A DNA stretch of 44,147 nucleotides. It comes from Mesorhizobium qingshengii. Lineage in GTDB: Bacteria > Pseudomonadota > Alphaproteobacteria > Rhizobiales > Rhizobiaceae. Under the pieces are notes generated by a model. That model saw nothing but the letters and a program-made list of their open reading frames with translations, was not told where the DNA came from and made no database searches. The position numbers and the translations under genes are program-made. The stretch lies in assembly GCF_027563465.1 (NCBI RefSeq), contig NZ_JAPFQA010000028.1:1-44147 (forward strand). The letters run 5' to 3'. Positions 1 through 7,074 of the stretch are shown piece after piece; within the stretch, counting starts at the first letter, position 1; every line of letters begins with the position of its first letter.

Positions 1-993
1 CCCGTCGACCACCAGGTCTTCTTCGCCGGCGGCGTGCCGTACGGCCTCGACGGCAAGCCGATACCCTCCCTCGGCGGCGGTGCCGCCAACGTGACGCTTG
101 CCAAGACCGACGTCGTGGTGCAGCGGTCGTTCTCGAACAAGCCGCCGGGAGGATTCCCGGACTTCTTCACCAAGATCGAGCACTATCTGTCGATCCTTTC
201 CGGCCCTGCCCGCCATCGGTATCCAGATGCCGACCCCTTCACCTTCAATGTCGATGAAGACGCCGGCACCGACAGCGTCTTTCATTTCCGCGACACGCTG
301 ACGAGCCGGGCGCTGATCGGGGATCTCGCCGCCAAGTTCGCCAGCGAGATCGTCGCGGTTATCGGCCTGGGCGGCACCGGTGCCTATGTTCTGGATTATC
401 TCGTCAAGACCAATGTTCTCGAGATCAGGGGGTATGACCCAAAACCCTTCCATGTCCACAACGCATTCCGTTCGCCTGGGCGGTTGTCGCGCGACGAGCT
501 CGGCAAGTCCAAGGCCGAGGTCTATCAGACCCGCTACGAAAACTTTCGCAAGGGGCTGCGCCTTGAGGCGAAAGCCATCGACGGCGGCTGCGAGGCCGAT
601 TTCGCGGGCGTGACCTTCGCGTTCGTCTGCGTCGACAGCGGGACAGCCCGTGCCGAGATCTTCGACCTTCTTATCCGCCTGGGCATTCCCTTCGTCGACG
701 TCGGGATGGGCCTCGTCCGCCAAAGCGGCTCGCTCGCCGGCATGGTTCGCACGACCGTGCTGAAGCCAGAAAATGCCGCGGAAATCCGCGCCAAGGGACT
801 GGTGCCCCTAACCGACCCGCCCGGCGACGAATACCGGGCCAACATCCAGATCGCCGAGCTGAACGCCCTGAATGCGAGCATGGCCATGCTCTGCTACAAG
901 CAGCATTGCGGGTTTTACGCCCAGGCGCTGCCAGCGTACCATCTGCTGATGAACACCGCCTTGCCCCGCCTCTTTGTGGAACCTGAAGCGTGA
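1..993 (+). CDS. ThiF/E1-like adenylyltransferase of a bacterial ubiquitin-like system (5' partial)
   Basis: The frame is open from base 1, and the GTG at 34 is internal, so the N-terminus lies outside the window. Numbered from that GTG, residues 106-119 form a Rossmann strand and the glycine-rich nucleotide loop GLGGTGAYV (111-119). A GYDPKPFHVHNAFR segment (133-146) follows, matching the ATP/Mg-binding region of E1/ThiF enzymes, then a VCVDSG strand near 198-203. The upstream part (FAGGVPYGLDG) resembles the DUF6791-type region found ahead of ThiF domains in ubiquitin-like operons. Family knowledge: these enzymes adenylate the C-terminus of a ubiquitin-like protein before its transfer. The next gene starts inside this stop codon, so the two are translationally coupled. 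The ubiquitin-like and E2 partners would lie to the left and are not visible. The E1-like fold is confident; the pathway role is inferred. Confidence 0.85.
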   Translation, partial: PVDHQVFFAGGVPYGLDGKPIPSLGGGAANVTLAKTDVVVQRSFSNKPPGGFPDFFTKIEHYLSILSGPARHRYPDADPFTFNVDEDAGTDSVFHFRDTLTSRALIGDLAAKFASEIVAVIGLGGTGAYVLDYLVKTNVLEIRGYDPKPFHVHNAFRSPGRLSRDELGKSKAEVYQTRYENFRKGLRLEAKAIDGGCEADFAGVTFAFVCVDSGTARAEIFDLLIRLGIPFVDVGMGLVRQSGSLAGMVRTTVLKPENAAEIRAKGLVPLTDPPGDEYRANIQIAELNALNASMAMLCYKQHCGFYAQALPAYHLLMNTALPRLFVEPEA

Positions 994-1394
994 CGGACTT
1001 CCGGCTGGCGAAGGTCCACTATGTGCCTGCGGCGCCGGAGCCGGGCGTCCTGTACGTCTCCGAGGAGTACAAGATCGCCATGCACCTCTGCGCCTGCGGC
1101 TGCGGCAGCAAGGTGCCGGTCTCGCTCGGTCCCGCCGGGTGGACGGTCACGGAACGCAACGGCAGGCCCACAATCCGGCCCTCGATCGGCAGCGGACAGC
1201 TGCCATGCCGTTCGCATTATTTCATCACCGACGGCCGTGTCGATTGGCTCCGCGCCATGAGTGCCGCACAGACCGTGGCAGCCCTTAACTCGGACCACGG
1301 CCGGCGCGAGGCCTACTACCGCGACCTGAACCGCAAACCCCGCTGGTGGGTCCGGCTCTGGAAGGGAATGCTCGGCCTGTTCGGCCTCGGCTAG
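990..1394 (+). CDS. DUF6527 family protein
   Basis: This 134-residue protein begins at a GTG overlapping the preceding stop (GTGA, 990-993). It has a compact cysteine/histidine cluster: HLCACGCG (H32, C34, C36, C38) and a later LPCRSH (C73, H76), which together look like a metal site. The phrases LYVSEEY and IRPSIG around this cluster are typical of DUF6527. The C-terminal 20 residues are rich in Trp, Arg and Leu and could form an amphipathic helix. From memory, DUF6527 proteins accompany E1/E2-like genes in bacterial ubiquitination-like operons and have been proposed to be peptidases acting on the conjugates; that role is inference here. The overlap with the E1-like gene supports a shared function. 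Confidence 0.85.
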   Translation: MTDFRLAKVHYVPAAPEPGVLYVSEEYKIAMHLCACGCGSKVPVSLGPAGWTVTERNGRPTIRPSIGSGQLPCRSHYFITDGRVDWLRAMSAAQTVAALNSDHGRREAYYRDLNRKPRWWVRLWKGMLGLFGLG

Positions 1395-1921
1395 GTGGTC
1401 GGCTAAGGCATAGCGCTTCTTGCCTGCCTGCTCCGCCACGCCCACATCGATGGTGCCGACAATTGCAGCTCGACTAATCGTGCCAACTGTCGAATTTGTA
1501 ATTTTCGACCAACGACGCACAAGTTCGTCGCTGGCGTTAACTCTGTGAAAAGCGCGTCCTCGAGGACTCTGAAGCCCCACACCCAACGCGATCGGGCCGA
1601 TCTGCATCAAGTTTCGGACCAAAACACCGTTTCCAAAGAAGATCTGCGCCTCGTCATGTTCCCTCTTGAGATCCGAACGGTCTCCCCTGCGTCGGCCACG
1701 AGCAACAAGGTGTTGTCCCTCGGGGTTTCAAGTTGGGCTTGCGCGTGACCACGAATTTTTGGGCGGCGGCAGAGGTCGCATATCGCCGCTTGACGCCACT
1801 GACCGGATCTATGTCCGAAATCTGCCTACACATTTTCGGACATCGACGCCCTGGGCGGCAGATTGGCTATGGAAAGCGGGACGCACCCGCAAAGCACAGC
1901 CATAGTGTCGGCAGCGCCGAG
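1395..1921. other. Intergenic region with a 10-bp inverted repeat
   Basis: I see no convincing gene in these 527 bases. Both neighbouring units end here convergently. A perfect 10-bp inverted repeat, ATGTCCGAAA (1811-1820) and TTTCGGACAT (1834-1843), is separated by 13 bases. There is no T-run after either arm, so a simple intrinsic terminator is not supported. It may be an operator or the end of a lost mobile element. Confidence 0.5.
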
Positions 1922-2632
1922 CTATTCCTCCATATCGACTCCGGCATTCTCGTGGGCGCCAGCCAGCTCTGGCATGATGTCACCAGCCAGTAATTTCTCC
2001 TTCGACAGCAACCCGGCATCCTCGAGCGCCTCGAAATCCGGCAGGTCTCGCAGCGTGTCGAGGCCGAACTCCAGCAGGAATTCTTTTGTCGTGACGTAGG
2101 TGTAAGGTGCACCCGGCGTCGGGCTGCGCGGACCGGAGGCGAGCATGCCGGCGCCGCGCAGTCGACCGATCAGGTCGCGAGAAATCTCCTTACCGAAGAA
2201 GGCCGAGAGGTCGGTACGGGTGATCGGCTGGAAATAGGCGATGCACATCAGCACCAGCACCTCCGACTGCGAGAGGGTTTTTTGCTCCTGCTCGAGCGTG
2301 CCAAACGCTGCGCGAATGGCATCACCGTAGGCCGGCCGTGTCAGGTGCCGAAAACCGCCGGCGACGGCGACCAGATCATAGGGCCGGCCGCGCAGTTCTT
2401 CACGGATGTCGTCGATCAAGAGGTCGATGCTGCAGCTTTTGCCGACGATCCGCGCCAGCGTCTCGCGGCCGACCGGCTCGCTGGCTGCAAAGATCGTCGC
2501 TTCGACGCGGTGCATCCATTCGCGCCAGCGCACCTCCGGCGGCAGGTGATCCAGCTCTCGGTCAAACAGCTGGTCAGCTGATCGACCGTCATCTGACCGC
2601 CCCTTCCCTTGTCTGCGCGTTGCTTCTGCCAT
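1922..2632 (-). CDS. scpB: Plasmid-type SMC-Scp complex subunit ScpB
   Basis: The 236-residue product matches ScpB, the winged-helix dimer that binds the kleisin ScpA in the bacterial condensin SMC-ScpAB. An N-terminal extension of about 35 residues precedes the first winged helix (roughly 38-110, including EATIFAASEPV). The second (about 115-190) contains LSQSEVLVLMCIAYFQPITRTD, a conserved ScpB phrase. The ATG at 2632 lies 5 bases after the DUF1403 stop, so the two genes form an operon. No scpA or smc is visible, so it either joins chromosomal ScpA-SMC or acts separately. Family confident; plasmid role unknown. Confidence 0.88.
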   Translation of the reverse strand: MAEATRRQGKGRSDDGRSADQLFDRELDHLPPEVRWREWMHRVEATIFAASEPVGRETLARIVGKSCSIDLLIDDIREELRGRPYDLVAVAGGFRHLTRPAYGDAIRAAFGTLEQEQKTLSQSEVLVLMCIAYFQPITRTDLSAFFGKEISRDLIGRLRGAGMLASGPRSPTPGAPYTYVTTKEFLLEFGLDTLRDLPDFEALEDAGLLSKEKLLAGDIMPELAGAHENAGVDMEE

Positions 2633-2637
2633 CGCTT

Positions 2638-3663
2638 TCAGATCCCGTAGATGCGGAAGGTCGCGCGGCCGGACAGTTCGCGCACAGCGCCGAGCTCGAC
2701 CAGCCGGTCGAACAGGCGGCGCAATCCGCGGTCGCTCATGCCAGCGATCTTTTCGGATGCGACGATCGCGTCGTCGGACAGGAGTCTTTCGACGACCATG
2801 TCCGCCGCCTTGGCCCTGAGTTTTGGCGCAACTGCAAGCAGTCGGTCCGCGCGGCGCTCGAGCTCGGCGGAAAGATCAATCGCGCGCAGCGCGGCGCGCG
2901 CCTGCGCGGCAAGCAGACCTTTCACACGCTCAGGATCTGTCTCAATGCTTGTCGCCACAGAGCTGGCTCCCGATCGATGCGGCCGGGCGCTTGTGCCCAA
3001 GGCTGCTTCGGCACCCAGCAGCGGCAAAGCATGTGCCCAGCCCAGTCGTTGCGCCAGGATGGCGTCGGCGAGCCAGGCTCCGAGGGCGCGCGCAAAACCG
3101 TAGCGTTCGGCGATCGCTATGGCGCCGGTCATTATTCCCACCGTCCCGTCACTGGCGGCCAGCTGTCGAAGATCGTCCGTGAGGGCGCTCACGCCCTCGT
3201 CGTCGGGAGCATAGCCGAATTCCTCCAATACCGCGGCCAGATTTCTCCTCGTCAGAAGCTCCTCTGCGGGCCGGGCGACCAGCCGGCGCCAGGCGAGGAG
3301 CAAAAGGCCGGCGGGCCCGACATTGTCACCGGGTCGCGTGAGCAGCACGGCGTCGCGCAGCGCGCTTTCATCCTCGACGCGGCCAGCCTGCCGTGCCGTC
3401 ACGCCGGCCGCAACAAGCGCCAGCCGCAGCCGCCAAGCGCCGGCCCACCGCTCCTGCCGGCGGACCACCGCATCGAGCGCACCAATGGTGGCGCCTGCTG
3501 TGTGCGCGAGGTCTTCAATTTCTTTTCCCGCAAGGCTTTGCGCATCCGGGATGGCCCTGCGCAGCCAGGCTGGCACCGTCGCCATCGGCGCGGTCGAAGG
3601 GGCACCGGCAAGCGAGGCGTGGTGGCGTTGAGAGGGCTTGGGACGCAGAATCATCGAAAACAC
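2638..3663 (-). CDS. DUF1403 family protein
   Basis: The 341-residue protein is alanine- and leucine-rich and predicted mostly helical. Phrases such as DAQSLAGKEIEDLAH and ESALRDAVLLTRPGDNVGPAG match DUF1403, a rhizobial plasmid family of unknown function. No catalytic motif is evident. The start could be the GTG at 3663 or the ATG at 3654. From memory, DUF1403 genes commonly sit directly upstream of a plasmid scpB, as here with a 5-base gap. The constant pairing suggests a segregation or DNA-organising role, but this is inference only. A large palindrome (3678-3710) lies just upstream and may control the pair. Confidence 0.82.
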   Translation of the reverse strand: MFSMILRPKPSQRHHASLAGAPSTAPMATVPAWLRRAIPDAQSLAGKEIEDLAHTAGATIGALDAVVRRQERWAGAWRLRLALVAAGVTARQAGRVEDESALRDAVLLTRPGDNVGPAGLLLLAWRRLVARPAEELLTRRNLAAVLEEFGYAPDDEGVSALTDDLRQLAASDGTVGIMTGAIAIAERYGFARALGAWLADAILAQRLGWAHALPLLGAEAALGTSARPHRSGASSVATSIETDPERVKGLLAAQARAALRAIDLSAELERRADRLLAVAPKLRAKAADMVVERLLSDDAIVASEKIAGMSDRGLRRLFDRLVELGAVRELSGRATFRIYGI

Positions 3664-4049
3664 GATGAATCATGGCGGCGCTTTTGGCAACAAAAGTTGA
3701 CAAAAAGCGCTGTGGCTGTCATGCAGAAGCAACGAACGATAATCTTGCATTATCAGTTGTTCTGGTCTCTCAAGGGGAAATGTCCTTTCTCGTCAAGCAA
3801 AAACCCGAAAAAGGTCCTCGGGACGGTCCCGCGCCGTCCCACAGCACGGCCGTGGGCGACAATTTCGTCGCGCGATGCAGTTCGCCCAGCGTGGCCGGCA
3901 TCGGCGTGCACATTGTGGCTTTCCCGAAAGCGTCGCCGCGCCTCCGCGGCGCTCCCGTCGTCCAGTCGCCAGGCAAGGATTCCCTTGCCGGAGGACAGGC
4001 TGATCGTCTATATATGATCGTATAGCAGTATAGACCAAGGAGTATGGGG
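3664..4049. other. Divergent intergenic region between DUF1403-scpB and vapBC-int
   Basis: About 385 bases separate divergent operons. At the left end is an imperfect palindrome (3678-3710): outer arms GCGCTTTT (3678-3685) and AAAAGCGC (3703-3710), with an inner CAAC-AAAA-GTTG. A TTGACA (3697-3702) lies within it. At the right end is the vapBC operator. A weak open frame across 3672-4025 has no recognisable domain and ends among the operator repeats, so I do not call it a gene. Confidence 0.5.
4006..4035 (+). promoter_or_regulatory. Candidate VapB operator upstream of vapBC-int
   Basis: A perfect 7-bp inverted repeat, GTCTATA (4006-4012) and TATAGAC (4029-4035), encloses a near-palindrome TATATGATCGTATA (4011-4024). 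The vapB Shine-Dalgarno AAGGAG (4037-4042) follows immediately. Nested repeats right at the start of a toxin-antitoxin operon fit autorepression by VapB or VapBC, which is usual for this family. Binding itself is inferred. Confidence 0.65.
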
Positions 4050-4289
4050 ATGGCGTTTTCCGTCAAGGACGACCGCACCGATGCGGCGGTTCGCAGACTG
4101 GCCAAACTCAAGAACATGAGCCTTACCGAGACGATCCGCGACGCCGTGGAACAGGAGTATCAGCGCAGCCGCGGCGCAATCCCCCTGGCCCAGCGGCTGC
4201 AGGCGCTCGCCGAGCGCTATCGCGCCTTTCCCGAAACCGGTGCCCAAGCCGACAAGGCTTTTTTCGATGACCTGTCGGGCAACAGCTGA
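4050..4289 (+). CDS. vapB: VapB-family antitoxin
   Basis: The 79-residue protein matches the PSK/Rv0623-type VapB family: a short N-terminal DNA-binding segment (AFSVKDDRTDAAVRRLAKLKNMSLTETIR) followed by an acidic tail (QADKAFFDDLSGNS) suited to wrapping the toxin. I chose the ATG at 4050 rather than 4044 because AAGGAG at 4037-4042 is 7 bases from 4050 but only 1 from 4044. The stop TGA shares its A with the vapC ATG (TGATG, 4287-4291), giving translational coupling. Expected role: neutralise VapC and repress the operon through the repeats upstream. Confidence 0.88.
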   Translation: MAFSVKDDRTDAAVRRLAKLKNMSLTETIRDAVEQEYQRSRGAIPLAQRLQALAERYRAFPETGAQADKAFFDDLSGNS

Positions 4290-4684
4290 TGTTTGTCGAC
4301 GCTTCGGCCATCATTGCGATCATCGGCGACGAAGACGATGGCTTGGCGCTTGCGGCTCGCCTTGGTCAGGCCGCAAGTGTCCGCGTCTCGCCGATCGTTG
4401 TGTATGAGGCCGTCGCCGGCCTGGCGCGCAGACGTGCCTGCCCGATCGAAGAGGCGGAGGAACTCGTCACCCTCATGCTGGACGAGATTCCTGCACAAAT
4501 GATCGAGATCAATGGCGCGATCGGAGGCGAAGCAATCCGGGCGTTCCATCGGTTCGGCAAGGGCCGGCACAAGGCGGATCTGAATATGGGCGATTGCTTC
4601 GCCTACGCTTGTGCCAAGCTCTATGACATCCCGCTGCTGTTCAAGGGCAATGATTTCGTGCACACCGACATCGAGGTGGCCTGA
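4289..4684 (+). CDS. vapC: VapC-family PIN-domain ribonuclease toxin
   Basis: The 131-residue protein is a complete PIN domain. Visible acidic catalytic residues are D4 (FVDASA), E40 (VVYEAV), D102 (MGDCFAYA) and D122 (GNDF), which would hold Mg2+ for RNA cleavage. Length is normal for VapC. Its start overlaps the vapB stop, and its own stop overlaps the integrase start in the same way (TGATG, 4682-4686). The pair should act as a post-segregational addiction module; VapC targets are usually tRNA or rRNA, but the target here cannot be told. Confidence 0.92.
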   Translation: MFVDASAIIAIIGDEDDGLALAARLGQAASVRVSPIVVYEAVAGLARRRACPIEEAEELVTLMLDEIPAQMIEINGAIGGEAIRAFHRFGKGRHKADLNMGDCFAYACAKLYDIPLLFKGNDFVHTDIEVA

Positions 4685-5853
4685 TGGACCGGAAAGCCGA
4701 GGAGCGACCTATCGCCCGACAAGACAAGGCAAGCGCCGACGACCTGCCGGACATCATCGGCGTGGTGATGGAAATGAGCCAGGCACCCGCCGATCCGGCC
4801 TTGCCTCCTCCGCAGACGACGTACGGGTCGCGGCCCCCGTCCGGTTTGGAGCCAACGCCTGGCTTTCCGGCTCATCTGGAAGGGCTCGCCGAGCGCGCTC
4901 GCGATTACGTCGAGGCAGCAAGCTCGGCCAACACCCGTCGCGCCTACGCCGCTGACTGGAAACATTTCCGTGCCTGGGCGCGCCGCCAGCATCTCGAGGT
5001 GTTGCCGCCGGATCCGCAGGTCGTCGGCCTCTACATCACGGCTTGCGCGTCCGGCATGGCAGCGGGCGACAGGAAACCGAACTCCGTGGCCACGATCGAA
5101 CGCCGCCTTTCGTCGCTGACCTGGAATTATTCTCAGCGTGGCCAGCCGCTGGACAGAAAGGATCGACACATCGCCACGGTGCTGGCCGGCATTCGCAACA
5201 GCCACGCCTCCCCTCCCCGGCAGAAAGAAGCCATTGTTCCGGAAGATCTGATTGCCATGCTCGAGACGCTTGACCGCGGCACGCTGCGTGGCCTGCGCGA
5301 CCGCGCCATGCTGCTGTTGGGTTTCGCCGGAGGCCTGCGCCGTTCCGAAATTGTCGGTCTCGACGTTGCCAGGGATCAAACCGAGGACGGCCGCGGCTGG
5401 ATCGAGGTGTTGGACAAAGGCGTTCTCGTCACACTGCGCGGAAAGACCGGCTGGCGCGAGGTCGAGATCGGCCGCGGCTCTTCCGATGCCACCTGCCCGG
5501 CTGTCGCCGTGCAGACCTGGCTGAAACTGGCCAGGATCGGCCATGGGCCGCTGTTCCGGCGCGTCATCGGGCAAGGCAAGGCGGTTGGCTCCGAGCGGCT
5601 GAACGACCAGGAGGTGGCACGGCTGGTCAAACGCGCCGCGCTATCTGCTGGCGTCCGAGGCGACCTGTCAGAAGGCGAACGGAAGGAGAAGTTCGCCGGT
5701 CACTCGTTGCGCGCGGGCCTTGCCTCGTCAGCCGAGGTCGAAGAGCGCTATGTGCAAAGGCAGCTCGGCCATGCCTCGGCCGAAATGACCCGCCGGTATC
5801 AGCGCCGAAGGGATCGATTCCGCGTCAATCTCACCAAGGCGAGTGGCCTGTAG
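4684..5853 (+). CDS. Tyrosine recombinase / integrase
   Basis: The 389-residue protein has an N-terminal extension (1-60), a SAM-like core-binding domain (about 62-165) and a C-terminal catalytic domain. Catalytic residues are visible: R219 (GLRRSE), K254 (RGKTG), H340 and R343 (HSLRAG), H363 (LGHAS) and the nucleophile Y372 (RRYQRR). It is therefore probably active. It begins in the last base of the vapC stop, an unusual arrangement that puts a recombinase under control of the toxin-antitoxin promoter. Family knowledge: such enzymes integrate elements or resolve plasmid multimers. No obvious core-site repeats were found nearby, so the role (mobility or dimer resolution) is open. Confidence 0.9.
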   Translation: MDRKAEERPIARQDKASADDLPDIIGVVMEMSQAPADPALPPPQTTYGSRPPSGLEPTPGFPAHLEGLAERARDYVEAASSANTRRAYAADWKHFRAWARRQHLEVLPPDPQVVGLYITACASGMAAGDRKPNSVATIERRLSSLTWNYSQRGQPLDRKDRHIATVLAGIRNSHASPPRQKEAIVPEDLIAMLETLDRGTLRGLRDRAMLLLGFAGGLRRSEIVGLDVARDQTEDGRGWIEVLDKGVLVTLRGKTGWREVEIGRGSSDATCPAVAVQTWLKLARIGHGPLFRRVIGQGKAVGSERLNDQEVARLVKRAALSAGVRGDLSEGERKEKFAGHSLRAGLASSAEVEERYVQRQLGHASAEMTRRYQRRRDRFRVNLTKASGL

Positions 5854-6013
5854 CAATCGGGAAGAAGCCCCCTCCCCTGCCCCCGGTTTGAAAGCAACGC
5901 AAGTTCTGTTCCGTCAAGGGGCGAGCATGGTCAGTCTCAACGACGGACACGCGTTTCGAGATCGGCCGATGGCTTGCGGGATCCCACAAGATCGCCGAGC
6001 CTCAGCCCGACCA

Positions 6014-6532
6014 TTAACGCCAGGACAGTTGGTCCTTGGGCAGTCGGCCGCTTGGGTCGAACACAACCACCTGATGAGGCAGGTCAGGTCCCCACTTCCA
6101 AAGCACGAGATTGCGATCCTCCGGCTCGGCGCCCGGAGCAAAGCTCGGCACCAGGATTGCGGCCATGCCCTGTCCGGCAAGGCGGTCATGGATGGTCCAT
6201 GACGCCGGTCGTTCGCCCTTTGCCAGAGCCATTGCCCAGGCACAATTCATGTCATCTGTCGTGATCGAGAACTCGGCCCTCGCTGCCTCGGACGTGAGGT
6301 CGACGATATCCGCACAGTCGACTTCGTAAGAGCACAAGACGCAGGGATCGATGCGATGCGCAAAGCCCTGATTGGCCTCCTTGACCGCGGTCATGACGCT
6401 CAAACCCAGATAGAGCGCCGGCACGCCTTTGGGATTGAAGCGGCCCCCCCTGATCGCAGCCCCCTCGCCCGATGTTGGTTTGAATGCCCAGCGTGGATCG
6501 TGTGCCCGGTAGCAGGTCCCCACGAACCTCAA
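6014..6532 (-). CDS. RES-domain toxin
   Basis: The 172-residue protein carries a RES domain: YRAHDPRW near the start, GGRFNP (R31), LYLG, and E52 in a TAVKEAN helix. RES toxins of Xre-RES modules degrade NAD+ (family knowledge). I place the start at a TTG (6532-6530) overlapping the antitoxin stop (TTGA); the longer upstream reading is just the antitoxin gene in another frame and has no RES homology. Both genes read leftward as an operon. The Xre-like partner immediately upstream supports the call. Confidence in the family is high, in the exact start moderate (a GTG lies three codons later). Confidence 0.88.
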   Translation of the reverse strand: MRFVGTCYRAHDPRWAFKPTSGEGAAIRGGRFNPKGVPALYLGLSVMTAVKEANQGFAHRIDPCVLCSYEVDCADIVDLTSEAARAEFSITTDDMNCAWAMALAKGERPASWTIHDRLAGQGMAAILVPSFAPGAEPEDRNLVLWKWGPDLPHQVVVFDPSGRLPKDQLSWR

Positions 6533-6918
6533 GCAAAGCCTCCGAGGGCCATATGGTCGAGATAATCCCGAACGGCACCCGCCTTGCCATCCTTGACGAG
6601 CGCTTCGGCGGTACGTCCTCCGAAGGCTGGCAGGGGTTGGGCGCGATACCAGGCCATTGCCTGTTCCTTGCCCCCCGACCATTCGGTGATCCGGCTGATG
6701 ATTTCGAGCATCTCGCGCAGGCGACCCTGCGTTCTGGCGGCGCCACTGCGTTCAGCGCGGTAGATGGTTTCGCGAGCCAATCCCGCAGTCTCCGCGAGCT
6801 GGCCCTTGGACATGCCAAATCCGGCCGCCACCTGGTCGATCGCAATCTTTCCGCCCCTATCCATATAAGACAGCACCAATGGCTGCATCGCCGGCGAGAG
6901 TTTCAGAACTTGGGTCAT
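6529..6918 (-). CDS. Xre/MbcA/ParS-type antitoxin of the RES module
   Basis: From the ATG at 6918 the protein has 129 residues. A helix-turn-helix lies around 25-60 (KGQLAETAGLARETIYRAER) and a C-terminal toxin-binding domain around 70-125, with the conserved phrases AMAWYRAQPLPAFGGRTAEALV and VRDYLDHMALGGFA. This matches antitoxins with the Xre/MbcA/ParS domain. The frame extends upstream to 7056, but that part has no similarity and includes a repeat that looks like an operator. The stop overlaps the RES start by 4 bases. Expected roles: bind and inhibit the RES toxin and repress its own promoter. Confidence 0.9.
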   Translation of the reverse strand: MTQVLKLSPAMQPLVLSYMDRGGKIAIDQVAAGFGMSKGQLAETAGLARETIYRAERSGAARTQGRLREMLEIISRITEWSGGKEQAMAWYRAQPLPAFGGRTAEALVKDGKAGAVRDYLDHMALGGFA

Positions 6919-6928
6919 AACGCCACCT

Positions 6929-6970
6929 TGCCATATCCACGGACGCATTTCTTGTGCATAAGATATGGCA
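6929..6970 (-). promoter_or_regulatory. Candidate operator of the xre-res module
   Basis: A perfect 9-bp inverted repeat, TGCCATATC (6929-6937) and GATATGGCA (6962-6970), with a 24-base spacer, sits directly upstream of the antitoxin ATG at 6918. The position fits autoregulation by the Xre-like antitoxin. Binding is inferred. Confidence 0.55.
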
Positions 6971-7074
6971 TATTCCAGTTTCTTACAAGGACGCGTCGCG
7001 TTGCGTTCAGACGTCCAGCCCAAAACCTCGCTGGCGCACCAGGCCGATAACGGCATTGGGCCGCCCCGCCGGCG

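Noticed and set aside
915..1622. 235-codon minus-strand open frame across the DUF6527 gene
   Set aside because: It is the shadow of the E1/DUF6527 genes in GC-rich DNA, with no domain and an Arg/Gly-rich composition.
2338..4017. 559-codon plus-strand open frame opposite scpB and DUF1403
   Set aside because: Its composition is unlike a protein (Arg, Ala, Gln repeats), it has no domain, and both genes on the other strand are clearly recognisable.
3672..4025. 117-codon frame upstream of vapB
   Set aside because: No recognisable domain, poor start context, and it runs into the operator repeats.
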